Source: Deltaproteobacteria bacterium | GTDB lineage: Bacteria > Desulfobacterota > Syntrophorhabdia > Syntrophorhabdales > Syntrophorhabdaceae | Reading direction: 5' to 3' | DNA: 64,000 nucleotides | Assembly: GCA_022711595.1 (NCBI GenBank) | Contig: JAKLET010000004.1 | Span: 91,611 to 155,610 of the forward strand | In this document: positions 17,783 to 26,689 of the stretch, piece after piece | Position numbering within the stretch: position 1 is the first letter of the stretch | Layout: every line of letters starts with the position of its first letter | Notes under the pieces: model-generated | Told to the model about the DNA's origin: nothing | The model's input: only the letters and a program-made list of their open reading frames with translations | Database searches by the model: none | Program-made: the position numbers and the translations under genes

Positions 17783-18393
17783 TGCTGAAAAGGTCTTTCG
17801 ATCTATTATTTGTGCTGCTGCTACTGATCGTTCTATGCATACCCATGGCAGTAATAAGCCTGATCATTCTCAAGACAATGGGGCGTCCCGTCCTGTTTCG
17901 CCAGATACGTCCCGGGTACAAGGGCAAACCGTTCATGATCATGAAGTTCAGGACCATGAACGATGCGCGTGACCCTGAAGGCCAATTGCTGCCTGACGAA
18001 TTCAGATTGACCAAATTCGGCAAAAACTTGAGAAGACTCAGCCTCGACGAACTGCCCCAGCTTTTTAACGTGTTGAAGGGAGAACTGAGCTTTGTCGGCC
18101 CAAGGCCGCTGCTCATGGAATATTTGCCCCTCTATACAGAAAGGCAGGCGAGAAGGCATGATGTTAAACCGGGCATCACCGGATGGACGCAGGTGAATGG
18201 TAGAAATGCCCTTACATGGGAAGAGAAATTTGAATTCGATATCTGGTATGTGGACAACAGGAGTTTTTTTCTCGATATGAAGATACTCTGGATGACCATT
18301 GTTAAGGTCATCCAGAGAGAAGGCATAACCGCGGAAGGATCGGCTACTATGCCGGAGTTCAAGGGTTCCGAAACTGATCAGGGAGATAAATAA
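17782..18393 (+). CDS. initiating phosphoglycosyl transferase (PglC-like)
   Basis: 203 residues from ATG 17782 (TGATG overlap with the fusion gene). It has the small monotopic PGT layout: one N-terminal membrane helix, then MKFRTMND, the catalytic Asp-Glu in SLDELPQLFNVLKGELS, VGPRPLL, and KPGITGWTQVNGRN. Such enzymes transfer a sugar phosphate from a UDP-sugar to undecaprenyl phosphate and start a repeat unit. The adjacent PglD-like acetyltransferase suggests the priming sugar may be an N-acetylated amino sugar. A second PGT is at 41231. Confidence 0.92.
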   Translation: MLKRSFDLLFVLLLLIVLCIPMAVISLIILKTMGRPVLFRQIRPGYKGKPFMIMKFRTMNDARDPEGQLLPDEFRLTKFGKNLRRLSLDELPQLFNVLKGELSFVGPRPLLMEYLPLYTERQARRHDVKPGITGWTQVNGRNALTWEEKFEFDIWYVDNRSFFLDMKILWMTIVKVIQREGITAEGSATMPEFKGSETDQGDK

Positions 18394-19025
18394 TGGGGGA
18401 AAACGTTATCGTGATAGGTGGAGGCGGCCACGCCAAGGTTGTTGTTAGTACTCTCATAGAATTGAAGATACAGATCCAGGCCATTTACGACGACGATCCG
18501 GGCAAGTGGGGGAAAGACCTTTGCGGTGTAAAGATCGTTGGGCCCCTTTCGGACCTTGAAGGCTTGTCCGATGACGCCGCAGTTCTGGCCATAGGTGACA
18601 ACAGGACAAGGAGCATTCTCGCAGAACGTTTTAGAAATTTCCGCTGGTTGACGGCAGTGCATCCCCGGGCGTTTGTCCATCCGTCTGTTTCGATAGGGAA
18701 GGGGACCGTGGTTTTCGCCGGTGCCGTGATACAGCCTGATGTTATGATAGGTGATCACTGTATAGTAAATACCAATGCCGCCATAGACCATGACTGCGCA
18801 CTGGGTGACTTTACCCATGTAGGCCCTGGAGCGTGCCTTGCCGGGGAGGTATCGGTTAAGGAGGGCGCGTTCCTGGCAACGGGCGGCGTAGCGATAATAG
18901 GCAGAAAGATAGGGAAATGGAGCATTGTCGGGGCAGGGGGAGTGGTAACGGAGGACATTCCGGACAATGTCACCGCAGTCGGCGTCCCGGCGAAGGTAAT
19001 AAAAGAGAACGTGAAAAACCGTTAA
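18393..19025 (+). CDS. PglD/NeuD-like sugar acyltransferase
   Basis: 210 residues, starting in a TAATG overlap with the PGT. An N-terminal Rossmann-like subdomain (VIVIGGGGHAKVVVSTL) is followed by a left-handed beta-helix of hexapeptide repeats (VHPSVSIGKGTVVFAGAV). A catalytic His is expected in NAAIDHDCALGDF. PglD acetylates the C4 amine of UDP-4-amino-sugars, while NeuD acts on sialic-acid-type sugars. The partner aminotransferase (PglE-like) is not in the window, unless the partial gene at the left edge serves. Coupling to the PGT supports a role in preparing the priming sugar. Confidence 0.85.
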   Translation: MGENVIVIGGGGHAKVVVSTLIELKIQIQAIYDDDPGKWGKDLCGVKIVGPLSDLEGLSDDAAVLAIGDNRTRSILAERFRNFRWLTAVHPRAFVHPSVSIGKGTVVFAGAVIQPDVMIGDHCIVNTNAAIDHDCALGDFTHVGPGACLAGEVSVKEGAFLATGGVAIIGRKIGKWSIVGAGGVVTEDIPDNVTAVGVPAKVIKENVKNR

Positions 19026-19137
19026 GTGTAAGGCGGGAGATAAGTCTTTTGGTTTATTTTTCTAAACACCACACGCTTTACGCCTGACGCTTCACGAACA
19101 GCAAGTAGAAAGAACGGGCGTGAGATAAGGTCTTTGT
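19026..19137. repeat. spacer with 7-base words and a duplicated GAGATAAG segment
   Basis: At 19076-19096 three seven-base words, CTTTACG, CCTGACG and CTTCACG, repeat the family seen at 14831. A GCGGGAGATAAGTCTTT segment near 19033 recurs with small changes as GCGTGAGATAAGGTCTTT just before the next gene, the second copy providing its AAGG ribosome site. No other feature is seen. Confidence 0.5.
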
Positions 19138-20094
19138 TTGAATAACATGGAAAAATATTCGGACAATTGGCTGCCTCCGGGCAAGAAGGGGGCCGTCTGT
19201 TTCAGTATGGACGATGTTCACCCCTCCAGGTCGACTGACTACTATGAGGCCGGTGGAGATATGGAAAAGGGTGTGCTCGGTCACCTGGAATGGCTTCTCG
19301 AGAGGCATCCGAATTTGCGGGTAACATTATTTACAACGGCAGACTGGAGGGAGATATCACCACGGCCTACAAGAAAGGTCCTGGCTTCAATACCATATCT
19401 GCGCGACCGCTTCTACCTGGCAAAAAGGTGGCCGAAGGGGACCATGAGGCTGGACCGTCACCGGGAATTTGTCGATTATCTCAAGAAGCTGCCCAGAACG
19501 GAGATAGGCCTGCACGGGCTTTATCATTGCCATAAGGGCCCAAAGATACCCATAGAGTTCCAGGGACAGAGCCGGGAGGAGTTTGCTGAACTTTTGGGTG
19601 AAATTCTCTCTATATTTCAAAGCGCCGGCATCGATCATGTGTCCGGTATATGCCCTCCAGGGTGGAATTCCCCGCACGCACTCCTTGAGGCCATGGTTGA
19701 CACGGACCTGCGCTTCATTGCCTCTGCCCGTGACCTGTTCACACATGTGTCTGCCGATGCCGTTACGAACATGCACGGCATGAAAGGGGTCTCACTTATA
19801 TACCCGCAGTGGGTTCACGGCGGAAGGCTGCTGCACATGCCCTCGAACTTTTCGTGCAGTAATCCCCTCGACAGGGCGATAGAGATCATCGAGAATGGAG
19901 GTCTTCTGGCAATAAAGGCCCACGCGGTGAAGAAGGTCTTCGCATATGTGAGCGATGACGGCCTTGACCTCGCATACAGGAACTTTATCGATATGCTGCT
20001 GACCTTTCTTGAAGACCGATATGGCGACTCTTTATGCTGGACATCGATGGGAGAGATCACCTCCAGGGTGTTCGAAAGCCGGAAGATGACTTAA
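19138..20094 (+). CDS. polysaccharide deacetylase-like protein (NodB fold)
   Basis: 318 residues from TTG 19138, with AAGG seven bases upstream; an ATG at 19147 is an alternative. The fold is suggested by FSMDDVHPS (metal and base Asp pair), EIGLHGLYHCH (two His of the HxxxH metal site), and the CPPGWNSP loop. No signal peptide is visible, unlike periplasmic peptidoglycan deacetylases, so it may act inside the cell on a nucleotide or lipid-linked sugar. Paired with the downstream GNAT protein, it could exchange one N-acyl group for another. The reaction is inferred from fold only. Confidence 0.7.
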   Translation: MNNMEKYSDNWLPPGKKGAVCFSMDDVHPSRSTDYYEAGGDMEKGVLGHLEWLLERHPNLRVTLFTTADWREISPRPTRKVLASIPYLRDRFYLAKRWPKGTMRLDRHREFVDYLKKLPRTEIGLHGLYHCHKGPKIPIEFQGQSREEFAELLGEILSIFQSAGIDHVSGICPPGWNSPHALLEAMVDTDLRFIASARDLFTHVSADAVTNMHGMKGVSLIYPQWVHGGRLLHMPSNFSCSNPLDRAIEIIENGGLLAIKAHAVKKVFAYVSDDGLDLAYRNFIDMLLTFLEDRYGDSLCWTSMGEITSRVFESRKMT

Positions 20095-20114
20095 AAAGGA
20101 CTGTGCCGATAAAA

Positions 20115-21086
20115 ATGAACGTCATCATAAACCCTGATAGAACAGAGGAAACATACCTTGAATACCTGAATCGTTGCTTCGATGATTGGGGCGGCATGGA
20201 TATGTACAAATGGTGTTTTGACCGTCCCGTGGGCGGATTGAAGGCCGACATAATGCTGCTGAAAAAGGACGGCACCGTTCTTGGCGGTTCGGCGGTTACA
20301 TACCGAAAAGCGGCCATACGTGAGTCGATGGTAAATGTCGCCATCATGACCGGTTCATGGACGCTCCCCGAGTCCCGCAGGCAGGGATGCTTCACCAGGA
20401 TCATAGACGAATCTATTGCCCTGGCAAGGCAGAAAGGGGCTGCTTTGCTCCTCGCCTTTGTGACTGACAGGAACGCCAGCCTGAAGCGGCTTATCGGGCG
20501 AGGTGCGTCCCTTTTCCCGACCCATTATCTGGTCTCGGGCGAAGGCACTCCTGAGATGGAATCCAAACTGCAGATATCACAGGTAGCGGATACCGGGAAA
20601 TTCGTCGCCGATATTTACAGAACGATGGCAGAAGGACGGGGCGGCCGACCCCATTTTGAATACACCATTGAGGAGTGGCGGGCGCAGTTCGTGGACCGTC
20701 CCGAAGAGATAGAGATCGTGTCGGTCGGGGGTGACAGCCCGGCTATCATTGAGAAGAAAGGTATTTTCGACAGGATTCTGGCTATTGTGCCAACAGGGGG
20801 CCATTCATTTGAAGATTGCCTGAAAGCCCTCTTAAAAAGAACCATGGGAAATGGGAGAAGACTTTTCTTTTTCACGACGTTTTCCCGGCAGAAAGACTGC
20901 GCCGTGGATATGGGGTTCGAACACATACCCGGTTATTTGACAACGCTGATAGCGAATGAGGGAACGCTGAGGAGCTTATGCCCGGGCCTTTCCGAAAACG
21001 AGAGGCCTGTCGCAGGAGAGCTTTATGATCCGGACAGTAAATGGTACCTTGGCGAATGGGACCTGGTGACCGGCGACAGAATGTGA
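20115..21086 (+). CDS. GNAT-family acetyltransferase
   Basis: 323 residues from ATG 20115; the longer reading from 20034 overlaps the deacetylase and is unlikely. The N-terminal half has a GNAT acetyl-CoA site: the strand LGGSAVTYR, the VAIMTGSWTLPESRRQGCFTR region with the R/Q-x-x-G-x pyrophosphate loop (RRQGCF), and ALLLAFVTDRNASLKRLIG. The C-terminal part is less typical and may be a second GNAT-like lobe. It follows the deacetylase by 20 bp, so the pair may remodel the N-acyl group of an amino sugar. An acyl donor other than acetyl-CoA cannot be excluded. Confidence 0.72.
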   Translation: MNVIINPDRTEETYLEYLNRCFDDWGGMDMYKWCFDRPVGGLKADIMLLKKDGTVLGGSAVTYRKAAIRESMVNVAIMTGSWTLPESRRQGCFTRIIDESIALARQKGAALLLAFVTDRNASLKRLIGRGASLFPTHYLVSGEGTPEMESKLQISQVADTGKFVADIYRTMAEGRGGRPHFEYTIEEWRAQFVDRPEEIEIVSVGGDSPAIIEKKGIFDRILAIVPTGGHSFEDCLKALLKRTMGNGRRLFFFTTFSRQKDCAVDMGFEHIPGYLTTLIANEGTLRSLCPGLSENERPVAGELYDPDSKWYLGEWDLVTGDRM

Positions 21087-21096
21087 TCAAAAAAAA

Positions 21097-21120
21097 GTTT
21101 CAAGGTTTCAGTGTTTGTGA
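21097..21120. repeat. 8-base-period word array
   Basis: Three eight-base words in register, GTTTCAAG, GTTTCAGT, GTTTGTGA, lie just after the GNAT stop codon. A related GTTTCAA follows a few bases later. No complementary arm is evident. Confidence 0.5.
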
Positions 21121-21157
21121 ATCGTTTCAACGGAAAGGGTTTTTACTTTTTCGTCAA

Positions 21158-21234
21158 CCCGGCGAAGGCCGGGATCCAGGGTGATTTCCCGTTTCTAAAG
21201 TTTTTTCTGGATACCGGCCTTCGCCGGTGTGACG
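21158..21234. repeat. pair of facing REP elements
   Basis: A left element with core CCCGGC-GAAG-GCCGGG and GATCCAGG faces a right element CTGGATACCGGCCTTCGCCG followed by GTGTGACG. The two are near-perfect inverted copies about 30 bp apart, as in bacterial interspersed mosaic elements. A truncated third GGCCGGTATGACG copy follows near 21243. Such pairs can act as transcript 3' ends; here the flanking genes are co-directional. The 221-bp gap holds no gene. Confidence 0.75.
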
Positions 21235-21307
21235 TAATAAAAGGCCGGTATGACGTAATAAAAAGACCTGCAAGACGTAAATTTAAAAGGATAAACTTTG
21301 CAAAAAT

Positions 21308-22843
21308 ATGAAGAATTTTAACAATAAAAGGTTTTTAATACCTGTTGTTTTGGTTCTGGGCGCGTTCGCGCTCAGGCTTTACGCGGCGCTTGTGCCCGGC
21401 ATCATCGTTCCCGATGGTGTCGTGTACATAGATACCGCGAAAATGATCCTTGCCGGACAGTGGCAAAGGGTGTCGGAGCAGGGTATCTACAGCGCTTACC
21501 CATTCCTCATCGTGTTATTTCAGAAAATGTTTGCCGATTGGGAAACGGCCGGGAGAATGGTGTCTGTGGTCTTCGGCTCTTTCGCGGTATTGCCTTTTTA
21601 TTTTCTTATTAAACGCATCTTTGACATAAAGATCGCGGTCATCGCGTCTTTGTTTTTCGTTATCAACCCGAGACTCGTGGAGTATTCTTCCAATGTTATA
21701 AGAGAGGGGGCTTTCTGGTTCTTTTCAATAACCGCTCTCTGGGTCGCGCATGAAGGGATCTGTAGAAAAAAATGGATACTCATGGTCTGCGCGAGCTTTT
21801 TTGTCGGCCTCGCAGCGCTGACACGCATGGAGGGGATCGGTATCGCGGCGATCATTATATTATGGATATGCTGGTATTACTGGAAAGAAGGAGCGCCTGG
21901 AATAAAAAAGCCTTTGCTGCTGCTGTTGGTTTTTATGTTTGCTTTCCCGGTAATATTTTCCACACCGTTGATCATTCTCAAGGCCAGGAGAGGTCAGTGG
22001 GAGATAGGCCACCTCGGGTCAAAGATACCTTACGTATTAAAGCAGAGCGAAAAAGATGCCGCGGCATCTTATAAAATGTCAGTCGACGAATCGGATATTG
22101 TTTCGAAGCTCTTGTCAGGGAATAAATTTGCATATTTTTTGTGGAAGGCCCTGCATAAATTTTTCCGTTCCTTCCATGTGTTGTTTATCCTTTTTTTTAT
22201 AATTGGCGTTGTAAGGAGGAAGATAATTCCTTATGATCCGAGAGAAGCTCTTATCATCACCTGGTGGGCGGTCTTCTTCCTCATATCTTTATTGTATGTA
22301 TCGAAGATCTATTATTTGAGCACAAGGCACGGGATGTTGATGTCGATCCCGGCAACATTATGGGCGTCGATAGGTTTTATCGAGCTAAACGACATGATCG
22401 AAAGGCTTGTCGCAAGATCCAAACCTGCATGGAACTATGCGCGCAATGGCCTGGTTTATTTGTTTATTCTAACCTGCCTTATTATACTCCCCAATACTCT
22501 TTCCTGGTCAGGTTGCGATAAGATCGAGATGAAAAAGGCCGGCGTTTATCTGAAGAAAATGGGATATTCAAAGGAAAGGATAGCGGTGGAACCCAGGCTG
22601 ATACGGCTCGGTTTTTACGCGGATGCGGATTATGTGGTGGTACCTCCCTTTGTAGACCATTCAGTTTTGGATGAATTTCTAAGATCTGAGCATATTGATT
22701 ATCTTGTTGTCGACGAAAGAACGGTGGATGGCACCATAAAGGGTTTTAAGGACAATCTGAAAAGATTCAACATAGAAAAAATGGACCTTCCGGAATTAGA
22801 TGCATATAAAGAGTATTCCATTGTTGTTTTCAAGGTTAAATAA
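21308..22843 (+). CDS. GT39/ArnT-like polytopic glycosyltransferase
   Basis: 511 residues. The protein has an acidic first periplasmic loop (VPDGVVYIDTAKMILAG) after the first helix, then about ten hydrophobic segments including the INPRLVEYSSNVIREGAF stretch that is conserved in PMT/ArnT-type enzymes. A soluble C-terminal tail of about 100 residues ends the protein. These enzymes transfer sugars from polyprenyl-phosphate donors on the periplasmic side. It begins a new gene run after a REP-bearing spacer, and no clear ribosome site is seen. The sugar and acceptor are unknown. Confidence 0.8.
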   Translation: MKNFNNKRFLIPVVLVLGAFALRLYAALVPGIIVPDGVVYIDTAKMILAGQWQRVSEQGIYSAYPFLIVLFQKMFADWETAGRMVSVVFGSFAVLPFYFLIKRIFDIKIAVIASLFFVINPRLVEYSSNVIREGAFWFFSITALWVAHEGICRKKWILMVCASFFVGLAALTRMEGIGIAAIIILWICWYYWKEGAPGIKKPLLLLLVFMFAFPVIFSTPLIILKARRGQWEIGHLGSKIPYVLKQSEKDAAASYKMSVDESDIVSKLLSGNKFAYFLWKALHKFFRSFHVLFILFFIIGVVRRKIIPYDPREALIITWWAVFFLISLLYVSKIYYLSTRHGMLMSIPATLWASIGFIELNDMIERLVARSKPAWNYARNGLVYLFILTCLIILPNTLSWSGCDKIEMKKAGVYLKKMGYSKERIAVEPRLIRLGFYADADYVVVPPFVDHSVLDEFLRSEHIDYLVVDERTVDGTIKGFKDNLKRFNIEKMDLPELDAYKEYSIVVFKVK

Positions 22844-22912
22844 ACAGAGGCATCGTTTGCGGGGCCGAAATTACGGGAAGTAATGATCATCTTTGCAAAA
22901 GGATAGAGGTCT

Positions 22913-23878
22913 TTGAATTTATTAAACGATAATGACCTGAAGACAATTGCCGTAACAGGTGCCACCGGTTTTATCGGGACACATTTGCTGGATAAATTAA
23001 AAAATTACAAAAATGTACAGATCAGGGCATTGATACATAAAGATCACCTGGCGGGAACTTTTGATACAAGCAGCATCGCTGTTATAGAAGGTGACCTCCT
23101 GGATCAAGGATCGCTTAAGCATTTCCCGACCCGCGGCAGTACGGTGGTTAACCTGGTTTATCTAAAAGGCAGATCGGGCGAAGAAAACCTGTCGGCCGTG
23201 GACAACCTGGGCGCAGCATGCGCAGAAGCAGGGATAAAAAGGCTTATCCATTGCAGCACAGCCGTGGTTGTGGGCAGGGTTCCTGAGAATATTATCAATG
23301 AAGAAACGAAATGCAATCCGATCAATGATTATGAGATCGAGAAGCTGGAAATTGAAAAACTGCTGATTGAAAAGTACAGCGGACTTTTTGAGATAGTTAT
23401 TCTCCGTCCAACGGCGGTTTTCGGCCCCGGAGGCAGGAACTTGTTAAAAATGGCTGATCATATCTCACATGGGAACAGGGTTATCAACTACGTGAGATCA
23501 TGTTTGTACAATAAAAGAAAAATGAATCTGGTCAGCGTCGAAAATGTTGTTAATGCATTGGGATTTCTTATTAGTTGCAAGAAAATAGGTATTAATCCGG
23601 AGATATTTATTATTTCTGACGATGAAGACCTGTCAAATGAATATAGAAAGATAGAAATTTCAATGCTGAGATCGTTCAGGAAAAAGGATTATTTCATACC
23701 GGTTGTTCCAATCCCTCTTTTTGTTCTTGGATCGATATTAAAGTTCTCTGGAAGGACAAATTGCAATCCTTTAACCGTTTACAGCTGTAGTAAGCTAGTT
23801 GGCGAAGGCTTTATTAAAAAAAGGCCATTCCAGGAAGGTTTGATCGACTTTATTGATTGGTATAAGGTAAATTCATGA
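22913..23878 (+). CDS. NAD-dependent epimerase/dehydratase (extended SDR)
   Basis: 321 residues from TTG 22913, with an AAAGGATAGAGG ribosome region upstream. It shows AVTGATGFIGTHLLDKL, a VVNLVYLKG strand, the HCSTAVVVG serine strand and LRPTAVFGPGG. The catalytic tyrosine is less obvious: NDYEIEKLEIEK offers YxxxK as Y-E-I-E-K. It may reduce or epimerise a nucleotide sugar, perhaps as a C4 reductase paired with a dehydratase elsewhere in the locus. Upstream (22844-22912) no signal other than the ribosome site is seen. Confidence 0.75.
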   Translation: MNLLNDNDLKTIAVTGATGFIGTHLLDKLKNYKNVQIRALIHKDHLAGTFDTSSIAVIEGDLLDQGSLKHFPTRGSTVVNLVYLKGRSGEENLSAVDNLGAACAEAGIKRLIHCSTAVVVGRVPENIINEETKCNPINDYEIEKLEIEKLLIEKYSGLFEIVILRPTAVFGPGGRNLLKMADHISHGNRVINYVRSCLYNKRKMNLVSVENVVNALGFLISCKKIGINPEIFIISDDEDLSNEYRKIEISMLRSFRKKDYFIPVVPIPLFVLGSILKFSGRTNCNPLTVYSCSKLVGEGFIKKRPFQEGLIDFIDWYKVNS

Positions 23879-23893
23879 AACAGGTTTTTTAAA

Positions 23894-25321
23894 ATGATGG
23901 AAATTAAAATTAAACACATCTCCACCGGGATCTTTTGTCTTGCAGTCTGCGTTCTGTCATTATTAACTGTAACGAATTATCCCGGTCATGTTGTTGTTTA
24001 CATCATATTTACGATCCTTTTAAATACTCTTTTTATCCTTGGTTTCACAAAAGGTAAAATCTTTTTTGACACTTTTATTGGTATATTTTTCTGGCTCGGG
24101 TACTGGTTGAAGTTTTCGGTGAGGATGGCATTCTTTGGGGGGAAGTTTCATGAACCGGTCGGCAATTTCAACGGGACTGGCGCTGCTTATGACCACGTTC
24201 TGCTTGTAATATCATGCGGTGTTGCCGCCCTGTTACTAGCAAGCATTATTAGAAGGAAATTCTTTTTTTCATATGCAGATGTTTTAAAAAAGGCCCGGCT
24301 AGAGGAAATCTTTCATTTCTATCTGGATCACCGGCGGGCTGTTTTGATCGCGTTCACAGGTTTTTTCCTGATAGTTGCTTTATCGAACATATTTTTTGGG
24401 TTCTACCAGAGGGGTAGTGTGCCCAGGGCAATATTACCTTTTGGCTTAAGCGGTGCATGCACATGGCTCCTGCTCTTTGGCCTGGCATCATTTTCAGCGG
24501 TAATACTGGACTGCGAGTTCAGATTGAAAAACAATCCTTATCTTGTATCGATTATCGCGCTTTTTGAATGTTTCTTATCAAACATATCTATGCTGAGTCG
24601 GGGTATGGTGCTAAATGGCGGGGCATTGATGATAGGTGCATGCGATAATTCGCAAAAGCGCTCCATTCGAATGAGTTTAACGTATAAGGCCGTGATTATT
24701 GTGATATTTGGAATGATGTTCCTGTCCTCAGTTTTTTCTGTCAATCACATCAGAGGTTATTTATTTTCCATCTATAGTCTCAGCGATGTGAAAGTTAATA
24801 CGAGTTCATTTGCACAAACAGCAAATAGCAGCTGGGTTTTGTTTATTGACAGGTGGGTTGGAATGGAAGGGGCCATGGCTGTGAGCAGTTACCCACACCT
24901 GGGATGGGGTCTCTGGAAGAGGGCATGGCAAGAGAAATTTTCCAATTACGGGACAAGCATGTACGACCGTGAATTCATAGTGTCACCTTATATGGAAATG
25001 GACTGGTCAAAACATCATTTTGTCGGTGTTCCTGGTATACTTGCTTTTTTCTATTATCCCGGGTCTTTCCCGTTTCTTTTCTTTTCCATGTTTCTTTTAG
25101 GTTTTCTCGGGGCCGCTATCGAACTTTTCGTTTACAGATTCAGCGGTGCAAATATTATGTTGTGCGCCCTGCTTGCGCAGGTTGTTTCAAGCAGGTATGT
25201 GCACTTCGGTTACGCTCCCAATCAGAGCTATCTGCTTTTCGGATCATTGTTTCTTAACGTACTAATAATTTACATAATTGACAAGTTACTGCAAAGATTG
25301 AACAGGAAATCGATCTCTTAA
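23894..25321 (+). CDS. unrecognised polytopic membrane protein, paralog A
   Basis: 475 residues, about ten hydrophobic segments. It is one of three homologues in the window (also 26690 and 44316). Shared blocks include FFDTFIGIFFWLGYWLK, EPVGNFNGTGAA, FYQRGS, LDCEFR, NPYLVS, SMLSRGMVLNGG and MAVSSYPHLGW. A short variable region precedes an FIDRWVG block. The layout (many helices, conserved polar loops, position beside a Wzy/WaaL-like gene) suggests an oligosaccharide polymerase, but no family signature was recognised. Its stop overlaps the start of the next gene (TAATG). It has no Shine-Dalgarno site. Confidence 0.7.
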   Translation: MMEIKIKHISTGIFCLAVCVLSLLTVTNYPGHVVVYIIFTILLNTLFILGFTKGKIFFDTFIGIFFWLGYWLKFSVRMAFFGGKFHEPVGNFNGTGAAYDHVLLVISCGVAALLLASIIRRKFFFSYADVLKKARLEEIFHFYLDHRRAVLIAFTGFFLIVALSNIFFGFYQRGSVPRAILPFGLSGACTWLLLFGLASFSAVILDCEFRLKNNPYLVSIIALFECFLSNISMLSRGMVLNGGALMIGACDNSQKRSIRMSLTYKAVIIVIFGMMFLSSVFSVNHIRGYLFSIYSLSDVKVNTSSFAQTANSSWVLFIDRWVGMEGAMAVSSYPHLGWGLWKRAWQEKFSNYGTSMYDREFIVSPYMEMDWSKHHFVGVPGILAFFYYPGSFPFLFFSMFLLGFLGAAIELFVYRFSGANIMLCALLAQVVSSRYVHFGYAPNQSYLLFGSLFLNVLIIYIIDKLLQRLNRKSIS

Positions 25322-26625
25322 TGAATTATTATTTTCGTCGAAATGATGGTTTGATCGCAATTATTACGTCATTATGTATCATAACGCCGATTTTTTTTCA
25401 GATTAAATACGGGATATTTCTAGATAGGTCGATGGTCTTTGATTCCTATGGTTTAATAAGCAGGCTGCCGATCCCCATTTCTGTTGCTGCATGTCTTATC
25501 GGGATCCCTCTTATTGGTCATTATCGGAACGGTAAATTTGCTATCATCGTGTGTTGCTCATCCTTTGCCTTGATGATCATTTCATTGCTTGTCGTTGCAA
25601 GCGGTCAGGGAGAGATCCTGCAGGAAAAAATCATTAAATTGTCACAATTCCTGTTGCCGATGGTCGCCCTGGTTCTCGGGCAGGTGTATGTTTGTAAAGA
25701 TGATGAGCTTTCGTTTCTTTCGAAGTCTTTTTTTATCGTGCTCTTTATAATAATTCTTCTGCAAATGTCCTGCTCCTGGCAATATGGATTTACGATGTTA
25801 TCACCTTATCTTTTTTTGCCGTATATTGCTTTATTCAGCATATATCAACATCTGCAATATGTTCCTGTTGTTTTTGCTTCTGCGTTCATTATAGTGCTTT
25901 TTGTGCTCGGATCCGATAATGCTTTAAGAAAATGGATTGTTATATTCATGCCGATAATGGTGCTTTATGTTGTAGTCTCAACAACCCTCACGGGTATGTT
26001 CTTGTTGATATCGGGAACGTTAATCTATGTATTGATGTATATTAACATGAGAAAATGGATCATTATAAAACTTGCCTGCGCGGTATTTTTGATATTTTCA
26101 CTCGCTTTTGGATATCTCTATCATTATCGGGGGCAAAATATGCTGGAAGAAAAAATAAGTATTGTGACGACAAATGAATTGAGTGGAATAGAAATAACAG
26201 GAATAAAAAAAAGGCTGTGGTACTGGGATTTTTATGGCAATGAGGTCATAAAGGATGCGAAAACCTTCTTTTTCGGAAATGCATTGCCTATGAGCAGGGC
26301 AAAGCATGCGAGCGCGCATAATTATTATCTGGATTTCGTGTATAATTTCGGTTTTCTTTCATTTATACCGATGCTGATCCTGATTGCGGCCACATTGCGT
26401 GGAGCCTATCGAAAAAGAAAGGATATTTTTGCTTCACCGGAACTAATGGGTATTACGATCGTGGTGTTATACCTGCTTTTTGTTGAGAATATGCTCAAGG
26501 TGGGGATGCGTCAGCCTTATCCCGGGATCTTTACGTTTTTTCTCTGGGGTATCTTGATATCGAAATTGTCAGTTTTTTCTTTAAGGGAGCCAGGTCGAAA
26601 CGAAGCGGCCTCTGCCAGCGCTTGA
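25321..26625 (+). CDS. O-antigen polymerase/ligase-like membrane protein (Wzy/WaaL type)
   Basis: 434 residues with about twelve hydrophobic segments. The conserved periplasmic-loop motif HASAHNYYLDFVYNFGF, with a key His, and the later KVGMRQPYPGIFTFF are characteristic of the Wzy_C/WaaL superfamily. The protein is clearly homologous to the C-terminal half of the fusion at 29500, which shares the LPIP loop, the SAHNYYLD motif and the RQPYPGIF tail. It is translationally coupled to paralog A, so the two may work together. Whether it polymerises repeat units or ligates chains to lipid A cannot be told. Confidence 0.78.
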   Translation: MNYYFRRNDGLIAIITSLCIITPIFFQIKYGIFLDRSMVFDSYGLISRLPIPISVAACLIGIPLIGHYRNGKFAIIVCCSSFALMIISLLVVASGQGEILQEKIIKLSQFLLPMVALVLGQVYVCKDDELSFLSKSFFIVLFIIILLQMSCSWQYGFTMLSPYLFLPYIALFSIYQHLQYVPVVFASAFIIVLFVLGSDNALRKWIVIFMPIMVLYVVVSTTLTGMFLLISGTLIYVLMYINMRKWIIIKLACAVFLIFSLAFGYLYHYRGQNMLEEKISIVTTNELSGIEITGIKKRLWYWDFYGNEVIKDAKTFFFGNALPMSRAKHASAHNYYLDFVYNFGFLSFIPMLILIAATLRGAYRKRKDIFASPELMGITIVVLYLLFVENMLKVGMRQPYPGIFTFFLWGILISKLSVFSLREPGRNEAASASA

Positions 26626-26689
26626 TGAATATCCTGGACCAGTTCATAATTGATTACGGGCAGCGATTCTAAAATTAACAAACAAAATC

